Source: Spirochaetota bacterium
GTDB lineage: Bacteria > Spirochaetota > Spirochaetia > Treponematales > Treponemataceae
Direction: 5' to 3'
Assembly (NCBI GenBank): GCA_023438065.1
Contig: JAEXRH010000011.1
Location: forward strand, 193,765-257,764
Length of the DNA stretch: 64,000 nt
Shown here: one piece after another, positions 9,186 to 19,100 of the stretch
Numbering within the stretch: position 1 is the first letter of the stretch
How the letters are laid out: each line of letters opens with the position of its first letter
Translations under genes and position numbers: made by a program
Notes under the pieces: model-generated
What the model saw: only the letters and a program-made list of their open reading frames with translations
Told to the model about the DNA's origin: nothing
The model's database searches: none

Positions 9186-10583
9186 CTATATCAGGCGCTC
9201 GAGCGCCTCGACGATCTCCTCGTCGTAGAACGCCGGCTTGTTCCGAAGCTCCTCGACGGCCGATTCCTTGTCATAGATATCGCGGTAGGATCGCTTCGAG
9301 ATGAGCGCGACGAAGGATTCCGCCACCCTGATAAGCCGGGCGACCAGCGGGATCCTCGCCCCGGTTAGCCCCTCGGGATAGCCCGATCCGTCCATGTTCT
9401 CGTGGTGCATCAGCACTCCGTCGGCGAAGACCGACAGGTATCGCTCCGGGACGAAGGACAGCTGCGCGAGGCCCTGCTTCACGTGGTTACGAATCTCGAA
9501 CTTCTGCGCCTCGTTGAGGTTGTCCGCGAGCAGGAGCGTATGGTCTATCTCGAGAAACCCGATGTCGTATACCATGGCGACGGAGAAGAGCAGCATCGAC
9601 TCGTACTGGCCCATCCCCAGCTCCTGGGCGATCTTGAATACGGTCTCGGCGACGTTCTTGGAGTTGTTTTTTCTCCCCGTCGCCTGATCGATCTCGGCGC
9701 CGATCTCGCGGCATTTCCGCGCGAGCTCCGCGAGTTCGGCCTTCCCCGCCTCGGTCTCGGGTTCCGGGGGAAGCCCAGTAGTCGCGGCCGAGGATCCGAT
9801 GAGCTTCGGTTCCGCGCCGATCCCGAACATCCCCGGCAGCGCCTCGATCCCGACGGTCCTGACGGGCAGACGTCCTATCTGGGAGACCACCTTGAGCGTC
9901 TCGGCGAAACGCTCGTTCTGCGTTTTCTGGTTCTTGAGGTTGACGAGAAGGTTGAGGATCACGACGAGAAAGACGATGAAACACACGCCCGAGAGAATGA
10001 AGATCGCGAACACGACAATACGATTGTTTTGCCCCGTCGCCTCGGTCGCCTTCGAGAGCGCTGCGTCGTAGGCCTCGCGGTTCTTTTCCTCGGACTCGGT
10101 CACCTCCTTCCTCACGGCCTCGAGCGCGAGCTGAAGCTCGAGCGTGTTGCGAAGCGCGGGATTGTTGTTCCCCGCGACGCCGGGCGAGGGTTTCGAGGGA
10201 TCGGAGCCCCACGCGACGTCCTGGGCCTCGTAGGTATTTATGATCTTCACGATCCGGTTGATGCGCTCGGTCGAGAGAAACGGATAGGCGATGAGCTTTT
10301 CCTTCACGGCCGCGAACGCCTGAAAATCGCGCGCGTCCTTGATTTGCGAAAGATAGGCGTAATAGATCATTTCCCCGATGACCGTAGCGTTCTCGGGCAT
10401 CGCAGAGTCCTTATAGGAACCGAAGACAGTATTTATATAGGCGAACGCCTTCGCGTAATTACCCGCGGAATACTGCTCGTTCGCGGCGTTAAGATACCGG
10501 TCGGTCAGCGCCGAATCGACGGCGAAAACCGCGTGCGTCGCCAGAAGCGCAATCGCCAGAAGAAATACTTTTCGGCTAATCAT
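9186..10583 (-). CDS. Membrane-anchored HD-GYP-like protein with altered HD motif
   Basis: A 465-residue protein: signal peptide (MISRKVFLLAIALLATHAVFA), a helical, TPR-like periplasmic region (about 25-180), one transmembrane helix (about 190-220, VVFAIFILSGVCFIVFLVVILNLLV), then a cytoplasmic HD-GYP-like domain (about 305-455). The GYP motif is intact (HHENMDGSGYPEGL), but the usual HDIGK segment reads VYDIGFLEID, so the first His of the HD pair is Tyr and the Lys is Phe. Activity on c-di-GMP is therefore doubtful and a binding role is possible. The start at 10583 overlaps the barrel-protein gene by 8 nt, so the two genes are coupled. The alternative upstream start at 10622 lies inside the neighbour. 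Confidence 0.82.
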   Translation of the reverse strand: MISRKVFLLAIALLATHAVFAVDSALTDRYLNAANEQYSAGNYAKAFAYINTVFGSYKDSAMPENATVIGEMIYYAYLSQIKDARDFQAFAAVKEKLIAYPFLSTERINRIVKIINTYEAQDVAWGSDPSKPSPGVAGNNNPALRNTLELQLALEAVRKEVTESEEKNREAYDAALSKATEATGQNNRIVVFAIFILSGVCFIVFLVVILNLLVNLKNQKTQNERFAETLKVVSQIGRLPVRTVGIEALPGMFGIGAEPKLIGSSAATTGLPPEPETEAGKAELAELARKCREIGAEIDQATGRKNNSKNVAETVFKIAQELGMGQYESMLLFSVAMVYDIGFLEIDHTLLLADNLNEAQKFEIRNHVKQGLAQLSFVPERYLSVFADGVLMHHENMDGSGYPEGLTGARIPLVARLIRVAESFVALISKRSYRDIYDKESAVEELRNKPAFYDEEIVEALERLI

Positions 10584-11664
10584 AATCACCAACTCCAATC
10601 GCGAGTATGAACTTCGCGTCATTCACGAAACCGTCGTCGCGGAGAAGCGCGATATCCCGGACGCCGGTCTGGAAATTGACCGAGAAATCCTGCATCCGCG
10701 CCAATACAAATGATACAAGGAGGTTTCCGCCCAACGCAAGCGAAATGTCGTCGGTCGAGATATGGCCGGGATAATAGTCCACGGCCATCTTGAGCCGCGC
10801 GGACCTTCCGAAAAAGGCATCCCGGACGCCAAGCCCGACGACGGGAGTGGAGAAATCAAAGGGATCGATTTCCTCGTTGCCGTGCATGAACGCGAAGGTC
10901 GCGTACCCCGCCCGAAGCTCTAGATACCGGCTGACGGCGTTCACGGACGCGGAGAGGATCGCCGTACCCGTCCAGTCGATACCGGAATACCCCGCGAGGC
11001 TTATGACCATGAGGTCGCCGTACGCGTCAAGACCGAGCGAAAGCCGGTCCCCGTGATAAAACACCGAACCCGCGCCCGAAAGGCCGTACCGGGAGCGGCT
11101 TCCCTCGGGATCCGAAAGATACGCGAAATTCGCGAGCCCGAGGACGAAATCCCAGGTATAGTCGCGATAATGGGTGTTGAAATCCTGGTCAAGGTATACC
11201 TTCTTGCCCGTCTCCGGGTTCGTGACGGAGGTATAGGTTCGTTCCGCTTCCTCGATGATCTTTTCGGCCTGCGCCTTTTGCCTGAACTCGGCCAACCGCG
11301 CCTCGTCCGCCCGACGCTCCGCGTTTCTCGCGCGAAGCTCGATCGCGTCCGACACGGATTGATAAAGGTCGACCGCGTCCTTGTTGTCGAGATTATTGTC
11401 GACAAGCGCGAGAGCCAGGCCCTTCGCGAGCTCAAGGTCGTCGTTGACGACGAGCTGTCGCGCGCGCTTGAGAACGTATTCCTCGAGCCGCGGGTACCAG
11501 GCGAACGCGGAACTCCCGGAGAGGGTCGATTGAAGATCCTCAAGCGAGCGCGATGCGATGACCGAATCTACCGTCTGGTAAACGCTGTCGGGAACGACGA
11601 CTTGCGCGAACGACAGCGACGAAAGCGCGCAAAACAAGATTAATCCCGGAATAAGCTTTCTCAT
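10576..11664 (-). CDS. Probable outer-membrane beta-barrel protein with helical N-terminal part
   Basis: A 362-residue exported protein of unknown function. It has a signal peptide (MRKLIPGLILFCALSSLSFAQ), a helical and charged region (about 30-150, including a likely coiled coil around RNAERRADEARLAEFRQKAQAE), then about 200 residues of alternating aromatic and hydrophobic beta-strand-like sequence (DYTWDFVLGLANFAYL onward) ending in KFILAIGVGDYD. This resembles an outer-membrane barrel, although the last residue is Asp rather than Phe. An AGGAG ribosome-binding site supports the start at 11664. It is the first gene of an operon with the HD-GYP-like membrane protein, which suggests a shared envelope-sensing role (inference). 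Confidence 0.7.
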   Translation of the reverse strand: MRKLIPGLILFCALSSLSFAQVVVPDSVYQTVDSVIASRSLEDLQSTLSGSSAFAWYPRLEEYVLKRARQLVVNDDLELAKGLALALVDNNLDNKDAVDLYQSVSDAIELRARNAERRADEARLAEFRQKAQAEKIIEEAERTYTSVTNPETGKKVYLDQDFNTHYRDYTWDFVLGLANFAYLSDPEGSRSRYGLSGAGSVFYHGDRLSLGLDAYGDLMVISLAGYSGIDWTGTAILSASVNAVSRYLELRAGYATFAFMHGNEEIDPFDFSTPVVGLGVRDAFFGRSARLKMAVDYYPGHISTDDISLALGGNLLVSFVLARMQDFSVNFQTGVRDIALLRDDGFVNDAKFILAIGVGDYD

Positions 11665-11710
11665 ACGACTCCTACGGTGCTCAAGCCCTTCCGAGAGGGC
11701 CGCTATTTTC

Positions 11711-11739
11711 ATTGTAATATGGCGCCGCTCCGTATACAA
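11711..11739 (-). promoter_or_regulatory. Promoter of the barrel-protein/HD-GYP operon
   Basis: Minus-strand TTGTAT, 17 nt, TACAAT, about 47 nt upstream of the start codon at 11664. Confidence 0.55.
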
Positions 11740-11776
11740 GGAAACGCTCGCCGGATACCCGACGACCGCCCTTTGC

Positions 11777-11805
11777 TTGAGGATTGGGCCAAGCCATGTT
11801 ACTAT
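11777..11805 (+). promoter_or_regulatory. Promoter of the solute-binding-like gene, probably leaderless
   Basis: TTGAGG, 17 nt, TACTAT, ending 8 nt before the ATG at 11814. This placement rules out the in-frame ATG at 11796, which lies between the -35 and -10 boxes. Confidence 0.55.
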
Positions 11806-11813
11806 CAAGAACC

Positions 11814-13016
11814 ATGAACAAGAAAACGATCCTCGTTCCCGCCGCATGCGCCGCCCTGGCAATCGTCACCATCCTTGCGACAGCGCTCTTCGTCCTCCCC
11901 GCGATCCGTAAACCCGTCATCGCGTACTACGGCCTCCCCGACACGGTCCGGGAAGCGTTCACCGCGCTCGCGGACGATCCCGCCCTTTCCGGCAAGACGA
12001 AATTCGGCATCGTCGTCCTCGACGGCTCCAAGCCGCTTGCGGGCCAGATCGGGAACCGGAACCGGGTCGACGTCCTGTTCGCGTACGACGGGGCCGCTAC
12101 GGCCGAACTGTCGGGCAGGGTCATCGCGCCCTCGGAGCAAATCAGGCAGCTCATGGCGCCGTCGATACAGAAGGCGGGAAAAGCGCTCAACGTCGCGTAC
12201 GCCATGCCGTTGCTCCTTGACCACTTCGAGGTCGCGTATAACTCCGCGCTTTTCGGCACGGCCGGCTTCGGCGAACCGAAAAGGCTCGACGAGCTCGTCG
12301 CCGCGGCGAGAAAGACCGCCCGCAAGGGGATGTGGCCCGTGGTGTGCGCGGGGGCGAACGACAGGGACCTGCTCATGCTCGTCGGCGCGCTTTCGGAGGC
12401 CCGATACGGCGCGGAGGCGCGCGCGGGGATCGTGCGCGATTTGCGCGAAAAGGGGAGCTTCGAGGCCGCGCTCGCCAACAAGGCGCTCAGGGGCACCCTC
12501 GACGAGCTCGTCGCCTGGAGGAAAGACGGCCTTTTGCACCCGGAGTGGTTCCGGATGGAGGCGCGGGACGTGATTGCTTTCATGGAAAACGAATACGCGG
12601 GCGTCGTGTTCATGCCCCTCTCGACGCACCGAAACGTACCTCTCAAGACGATAGCTAAATTCGCGGGCATTCCGTTCCCCCCCATCGCCGTCGGGAAACC
12701 GCGCGAAATCACGGCCCCCCTCGTAGTCGGCTTGCTCCCCTCGTACAAAAAACCCGATGCGCGGGCGGCTGACTTTCTCCATCGCCTCGCGCGCGCCGAG
12801 GGCCAGACGATCGTGTCGGCCGGGACCGGCCTCGCGCCGGTCAACTCCACCGCCGAGGCGCAGGACATCCAGGCCTCGGACGTTCGCCTCTGGGCCGCGG
12901 CCTCAAGCAAACCGGTCCCAGACCCCGCCTCCGATGCCTTCGCGGATCCCGCGAAGGTAACGGCGACGGCGCGCGCCATCCGCTCGTATATCGAGTCGAA
13001 CGGCGCGGGCTTCTGA
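11814..13016 (+). CDS. Membrane-anchored extracellular solute-binding-like protein
   Basis: A 400-residue protein with an N-terminal hydrophobic segment (about 5-30) and a periplasmic-binding-protein fold of the ABC family 1 (sugar/oligosaccharide) type. Visible signs are the alternating beta-alpha pattern, the VDVLFAYDGAA and YAMPLLLDHFEVAYNSALF segments, FAGIPFPPI, and the C-terminal DFLHRLARAEGQTIVSAGTGLAPVN, all typical of the hinge and lobe regions. The Cys in PAAC sits too early and lacks a proper lipobox, so I read the N terminus as an uncleaved anchor or plain signal sequence. No permease or ATPase genes adjoin it, so it is an orphan binding protein; the ligand is unknown. Confidence 0.72.
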   Translation: MNKKTILVPAACAALAIVTILATALFVLPAIRKPVIAYYGLPDTVREAFTALADDPALSGKTKFGIVVLDGSKPLAGQIGNRNRVDVLFAYDGAATAELSGRVIAPSEQIRQLMAPSIQKAGKALNVAYAMPLLLDHFEVAYNSALFGTAGFGEPKRLDELVAAARKTARKGMWPVVCAGANDRDLLMLVGALSEARYGAEARAGIVRDLREKGSFEAALANKALRGTLDELVAWRKDGLLHPEWFRMEARDVIAFMENEYAGVVFMPLSTHRNVPLKTIAKFAGIPFPPIAVGKPREITAPLVVGLLPSYKKPDARAADFLHRLARAEGQTIVSAGTGLAPVNSTAEAQDIQASDVRLWAAASSKPVPDPASDAFADPAKVTATARAIRSYIESNGAGF

Positions 13017-13153
13017 CCTTACTGAATCACTGAGCGACTTTATTCAATCGGAATGTGATTCCCATTGACCCGATAGTTCCGGGCCAAAGGGCCGTTTCAT
13101 TTTTTCACGCATCCCCGCTTTCGAGGGTGACGGGACGAATCCCGCGCGCGTCA

Positions 13154-16100
13154 TCACTCGTCCACGTAGTACCCGATCCTGAAGTAATCGCTCGAGCTGT
13201 ACCCGACCGCCGTTCCCCAAAAATTCGTGCCCCTGTCGTTCTCGATGGAGGTCCGTACAGCCTCGACCTCGTAATTCAGCGTGGCGTTCATGTACTCCCA
13301 GCCGTCGCGCGTATCGGGCTCACCTGCAGCGTCGCCAGCAAGGCTTTCAAGCGTTGGTTCGTAATATGCGAGCTTTACGCCGTCGAAGCTATACGTATAT
13401 GAACTGTCGAGATACGAGACATACGGATAGTTACCCTTAAGCGTCATGTCGATCCATATTCCGACCGAGCCCGTAGAGTCCAAGACCACGCTCGAACCGA
13501 AGGTGTAGGGCGTCGCTCCGTTGGTCGGGTTGTTCGTCGATTTGACGTAGATCAAGTCGCCCGTGCTGTTCCGGTAGAACGCGAGGTGTACGTAACCAAG
13601 GGAATCGATCTTCATCGCGACGTATTTTCCGGAGAAGCTGAAGTTGTCGTCGCCGGCCAACATCACGTTCTGGAGCGACCATTGAGCCGCCGTGGGGCTC
13701 ACCGCCGTCGCCCGCGCGATCTTGACCGTGCGGTTGGTGATGTCGTAATACGCGATTACGGGGTAGTTATCGGTCGGCGTCGTGTCGATCGCGCAATACT
13801 CGCCCGCGGCGGCAGTCCGGGACGCGCCGCCGAAATCGACGATTCTGTTTGTGCTCGTGCGGACCGAGAAGATAAGGCTGACGTTCGAGTTGACGTTCGT
13901 GCCAGAGATACGGGTCCCTACCGCTATCGGTATATCGACCACGCCGGCGACAGGCGCGTTATACCAGGTACCGTCGCTATCGCGCATGATCGGCTGGCCA
14001 GCCGTTACCGTATCGCCGTTCGCGACGTTTATCGTCGTTATCGTAGCACCAGTGTTACCTGTTCCGTATACCTCGGAATACGCGCCGTCGTGCGCGTCGT
14101 ACCCGCCGTCGATGTTGATCCATCGCGCGGAATAGGCAGGATTGCTCGCGGACGCGCTATACCAGTACTTAAGCGCCTTCGTCTCGGTATCGTAATACGC
14201 CACGTGCATGTTGTCTCCCTGATACGCGACGCGCTGGTTGATAAACTGCATGAGGCGCCGGTCGTGGTACAGGTACTCGACCTCGTATCCGTTTCCGGTC
14301 GTGACACTCGTCGCTCCGTTCGCCTGTGAATCCCATAGCACGACTCCTCCCGCGCCATTCAAGTTCCACTGGTTATTCGCGAAGGTATTTGCGTTGTACA
14401 CGACGCCCGGACGGTTCCCGTAGGCGATATCCGTATGCTCAAGCGGGTCGTATGAGGCGGCGATGCGATTCGTCCCGAGTACGAAGTTGGCGTTGTTTGC
14501 AACGTAATTGACGGATGACGTCGCGTAATTGCTCCACGACCCGTACAGGACGCCCGTAGAGTCACTCGTCATCGCGGGATACTCAGGATCGATGCTGCCC
14601 GTAAAATAGCCGCGGTTGCTTCCCGTTTGCGTATCGTCGGATTGCCATACGTGGATCTTTCGGTCGTCGTTCCAGAGGTCGGAATCCGGTATCGCCGCGT
14701 CTGATTCGACGTTGTAAGCCCTCGCGTTGACGTTCAAGTTGTTGCCCGAGACCACTCCGTTGACGGTAAGCGACACGTCCCCGCTTCGTGCCGAGGCCGG
14801 CACGGCGACCGTGAAGGAGGTCTTTGTCGCGCTTGGAGGCAGCGCCTGGGAGGCTCCGCCGAGGCTTATCGTATCCGATGTCGAATGGAACAGGTTGAAA
14901 CCCGAGACGGTCACGTTCTCGTTCCTTCTGAGCACATATCGCCCTTGGCGAGACCGGATTGTGTTGTAGCTCGAGTCCCGCGCGAGTTTCGTGATATACG
15001 GGACGACGTCAACCGTATAGAGCGGTCGCGACGAGTAGCGCCTGACTTCCGCGTTGCCGGATCCGGCGGCGGTCGCCGTGAAGATGTTTCCGACGACGTT
15101 CGCGCTCGCGCCGACGCTCGTGATCGGCGTCGCCGGGCTTCCGGTCTCCGCGGTAACGATTGAATAGGTTTCACCCGCCATCATGCCGGTCGCGAGAACC
15201 GTGGAGGCATCCTGCAAGACGGCGGAGCTCGCCTCGTTCGGGAAACGATCAAGGCACTCCACGCGGATATCGACATCAGTTGCCGCGACGGCCGCGAGCT
15301 TTGAGGTGTCCCAATCGAGCTTCCAGGTGACGGCATGGCCGTCCTGCGAGATCGACTTGGTCACGGGCGAGAACTTCCAGCCCTGAGCTGCGGAGAAGAG
15401 GTCAGTACCCGTCCATGTTCCGCCGGAGTAGGTTCCCGCGAGGTAATAGGTCCTGCCGTCAGCGAAAACCCGCGAAGTTGTGCCAAGGTTCTGGTTGCCA
15501 ATGTATACGTATACAGCCGCAACGCGCTGGTCGTCAAACGCGGTTCCGCGCACCGATATCTGGCCGGAAACCTGCGGCTTCCCGCCCGCCTGCGGTATGT
15601 CGATGTGGCCGTTCGCCTTAAGTCCGCCGTAGAGCGAGTTGAGGGCTGCAGAACCCGAACCGTTCCAATAGAATGGCTGAATGACTACGCTCGGAGCGAC
15701 ACCATCAACGGCGTCGACGACGAGCGGTACCGTGAGCTCCGCGTATTGGCTCGTGCTGCCCGGAGTCGTCTCTTCGGTGGAGTCCCAGATTGTGAAGAGG
15801 AAGTTCTTGTTGCCCTCGCCGATCGTTCCCGCGAGGAGCTGTGCCTCCGTGACGGTGATCGCGTCGACGAGCGAGACCTCGTCGGCCCTTATCGTCGTGA
15901 GACTATGTATCGTGTTAGCGCCGACCTTAAGGGTATATTGGAGCTCGCCGTTTCCGCCGATGATCGTCGGCGTCACGGTCGTGAGCCCCTTCGCGATGAA
16001 CGCGGATGACAGGATCGAGACGACGGCCTGCGGGTTGTTCGATCCGTCGAGTGCGCTATAGGTCGCGGTCTCGTTGACGTCCTCGGGGTCGTCCGTGTCG

Positions 16101-19100
16101 CCGTCGCCGTTGAGGTCGGTTCCGAGTATTACCGACGCGAGTTTCGGCCGGTTGTTCTGCACGCTCGTGGTGACGAGGCCGGATACATGGTTGCCGGCCT
16201 TGTCGAAGGCCACGTAATGAATCTCGATCGGGCCGTCCGGTATGTTCGCCGAGTTTATCGACGCGGTCCAGCTATAGAGCCCACCCGAGCGTTCCACCGC
16301 CTCGACCATGAAGTCGCCGTCGTCGTTCGTGATCCCCGTGAGCGTCGAGCCGGTCCATATCGGCGTCTCGACCGTCGTGTTATTGACGACCATGGCGTAG
16401 GCGAGATACGCGTTCGTCACCGAGACGTCTACCGCGTCCGCCCAGGTAATGGTGCCCGTCGCGTGGTTCACGGTGAGGATATACCGCCACAGGCCGCCTA
16501 TACTGACGAGGCCACCCACCCTAACGTTCAGGTTCCCGACGATGGAGACGCTCGTGAGCGAGTACTGCGTGCTTCGGGCCGCGCCGGTAACCGCGAGGGA
16601 CGGAAGTCCCTCGACGGTCGTCAGGGTATTGAGGTACGTACGATTCGCGTCGCCGGCTCGCGTCTCCATCGGGTTGTAAACGCGGTCGAGCGCATCGGTC
16701 GCGACGTTGCGCTCGAAATAGAACGCGAGCTTGTCGAAGCCGCTTCCCGTCTCGTTGACCGATGCCTTGAGCTCGTACGCCTTGTTACTCTGCGCGACAG
16801 GAGTCGCGCCCAAGTACGCGTTGAGCGTCGGCGCCTCGTTGTCGTAATTGATGTTGATCGTTATGGAGCTCGAGAGCTTCGGGTCGCTGTTATCGGTCGC
16901 GGTGATCGTGAACGTGAGCGATCCGGTGCCCGACGTCGTTATCGGTATGCTCATCCGATAGCCCGAGTTGCCGTTACCGAAATTCGCGACAGGCGTGAAC
17001 CAGCCGCCCGTCGCCAGGGTCCCGTTAAGGGCGGGGACGGAGCTCGACACGGTTACCGCCGAGATACCGCTTTCGTCCTCGATGCTGCCCGTAAACGTCC
17101 AGTCGTCCCTGACATACATGTCCGCCACGTAGGTGCGATTGGTCGCGCCCTGGGTCATTCCGAGCTGTTCGGTGGAGCCGATCTTCGGGACGTTCTTGTC
17201 AATGACGATCTCTTGGGATGCCGACCATGCGCCGTTCACGTTATAGATGTCCTGTGCGCGCACTCGGAAGTGAATCGTCCGCGTGAGCGGCTCGATCGTA
17301 CCGGACCCATCGCCGGCCGTCCCGTCGCGGGTCGCGATGAATTCGGTTCCAGCGAGGCTGTTCGCCGCGCCGAAGCCGCCGCCGCCGTCGAACGTCGTGG
17401 TGCCTGGCGCGACGATTCGGTACGAGACGCCCGTCTTGATCGTCGCCACGGACGCGACCTTCGGGTTGAACTCGCCGGTCGAGTTGATCGTCTGGTTCCA
17501 GCTCGCCGTTCCGCTCACGGCCTGGCCGATTCCCCCGTTGTACCAATCGGTCGTGGAACCGGCGTAGTCGTCGTCGAGCCCGTCGTAAACATTGTCCCCG
17601 TTGGCGTCGATCTGCATGTATACGGTGCCGACGGCGTCGTCGTCAATCGCGGTGCCGAAGATACGTATCGTTCCGCCCATGGTCCTGTTCGTCGCCGCGG
17701 GATCCGGGTACACGATAGAGATCTTCGGGCGATCGCCTGAAGGATCGACGTGAACGATATAGGTCGTATACTCCTCGATATAGACGTTACCCGCGTTATC
17801 CTCCGCGCGGAGAAGAATCGGAAGCTCCCAGAATCCGTTGTTGTTAACGTCCTTCGAGAATTTGCTCACCGAGAGCTCTGCGGTATAGGTCCCCGTGAAA
17901 TCGACCGGGACGGGAGTGGATGCCATCGCGTTCGCATAGCTCGCGGCTACCCGGAATGCATTGGCACCGGTATTGATCGCGTAATAGGTCGCGGTCGCGG
18001 CCATCCCCGTCGGGAGGGTCCCGCCCCCGCCGAAGTACACGGCCGTACCGGTCGCGAAGCCGTGCGAGTTCAGCGTAAAGGTATCGGAAGCGACGTCGAG
18101 CGTTACGACCTGTCCGCCGTAAATGTCGATCTTGTTTCCGTCGATACCCGTGCCGCTTCCCGCCTTATAGTCTATCTGCCAGCTGAAAAGCGTCCCGCCG
18201 ACCGGCTTCCACGAGGGGGAAGTCGGCGAACGGTCCGCCGCGAGGCCGGTCTGGTAACTGAGCGACTGTATGCCCGAGCCGTTGGTGCCGTCGTCGGCCA
18301 CGCCCTTGACGACCGCGTCGCCGTTTACCACGTCCGTGGTATTGTCGTGCCGCGGGCTCGAGTGCGTGACAGTGGGCATCGCGTTGTCTATGAGCACCGT
18401 CCTGTTGAGCGTCGTCGTGAGACCGGAGTTGTCGGTAACGACGATCCCTATCGTGATCGCGCCGTTCGACAATCCCGATACGTCGACGGGTTCATATACG
18501 CCGACCGTCAGGGTGTCGGAATCGGAGTCGAAACGCGTGAAGGACGGATCGGTTCCGTCGGCACCGTTCGCGAGAAGCGAGACGTTGCCCACTCCGGGAA
18601 TCGTCGCCACCACGCTCGCGATCCCGTTCGCGTCTTTCGCGAGCACGCGGAGCCGGAATTTACTGTATACGCCGCCCGATCCTCCGCCGAGCGGCATGTT
18701 CGTCGATATGAGCGAGGCGTCGGCGAAATCGTAGGCGCTCGTCCGGTCGATGACGACCGGGGCGAGGGCGTAGGTCTCGGGGGCGATCGTGTCAACCCGG
18801 TAGCTCACCGAGGACGAGTAGAGGCTTGATTGATACTGTATCTTCGGCTCGGCGAGAACGCTCGCGTCGTCGGCTTTCACGGTCGTGAAAACCGTGCTCT
18901 TCGAGTCGGTTACCCGGAAGTAAAGTTCCTTGGTTCCGTCGGTTCCGCCGGCGTCGAACGACCATGCGCCTCCGTCGACGGAGACGTCGTCGGACGCGTC
19001 CGCGCTGAAGGTTCCGGTCGTCGAAATCTCGAGAAGAGTCACGCCGTCGTCGTCGGATACCGTGCCGTACACGACGCCGCTCAGCTTGAGGGTCGTCGTC

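Noticed and set aside
11796..11813. An earlier in-frame ATG for the solute-binding-like protein
   Set aside because: It lies between the predicted -35 and -10 boxes, so it would not be in the transcript.
13060..13115. Possible terminator after the solute-binding-like gene (GGGCC, AAA, GGGCC and a T-rich tail)
   Set aside because: Only a 4-bp stem can form and the T run is 8 nt away; too weak to call. The rest of the 137-bp gap shows nothing.
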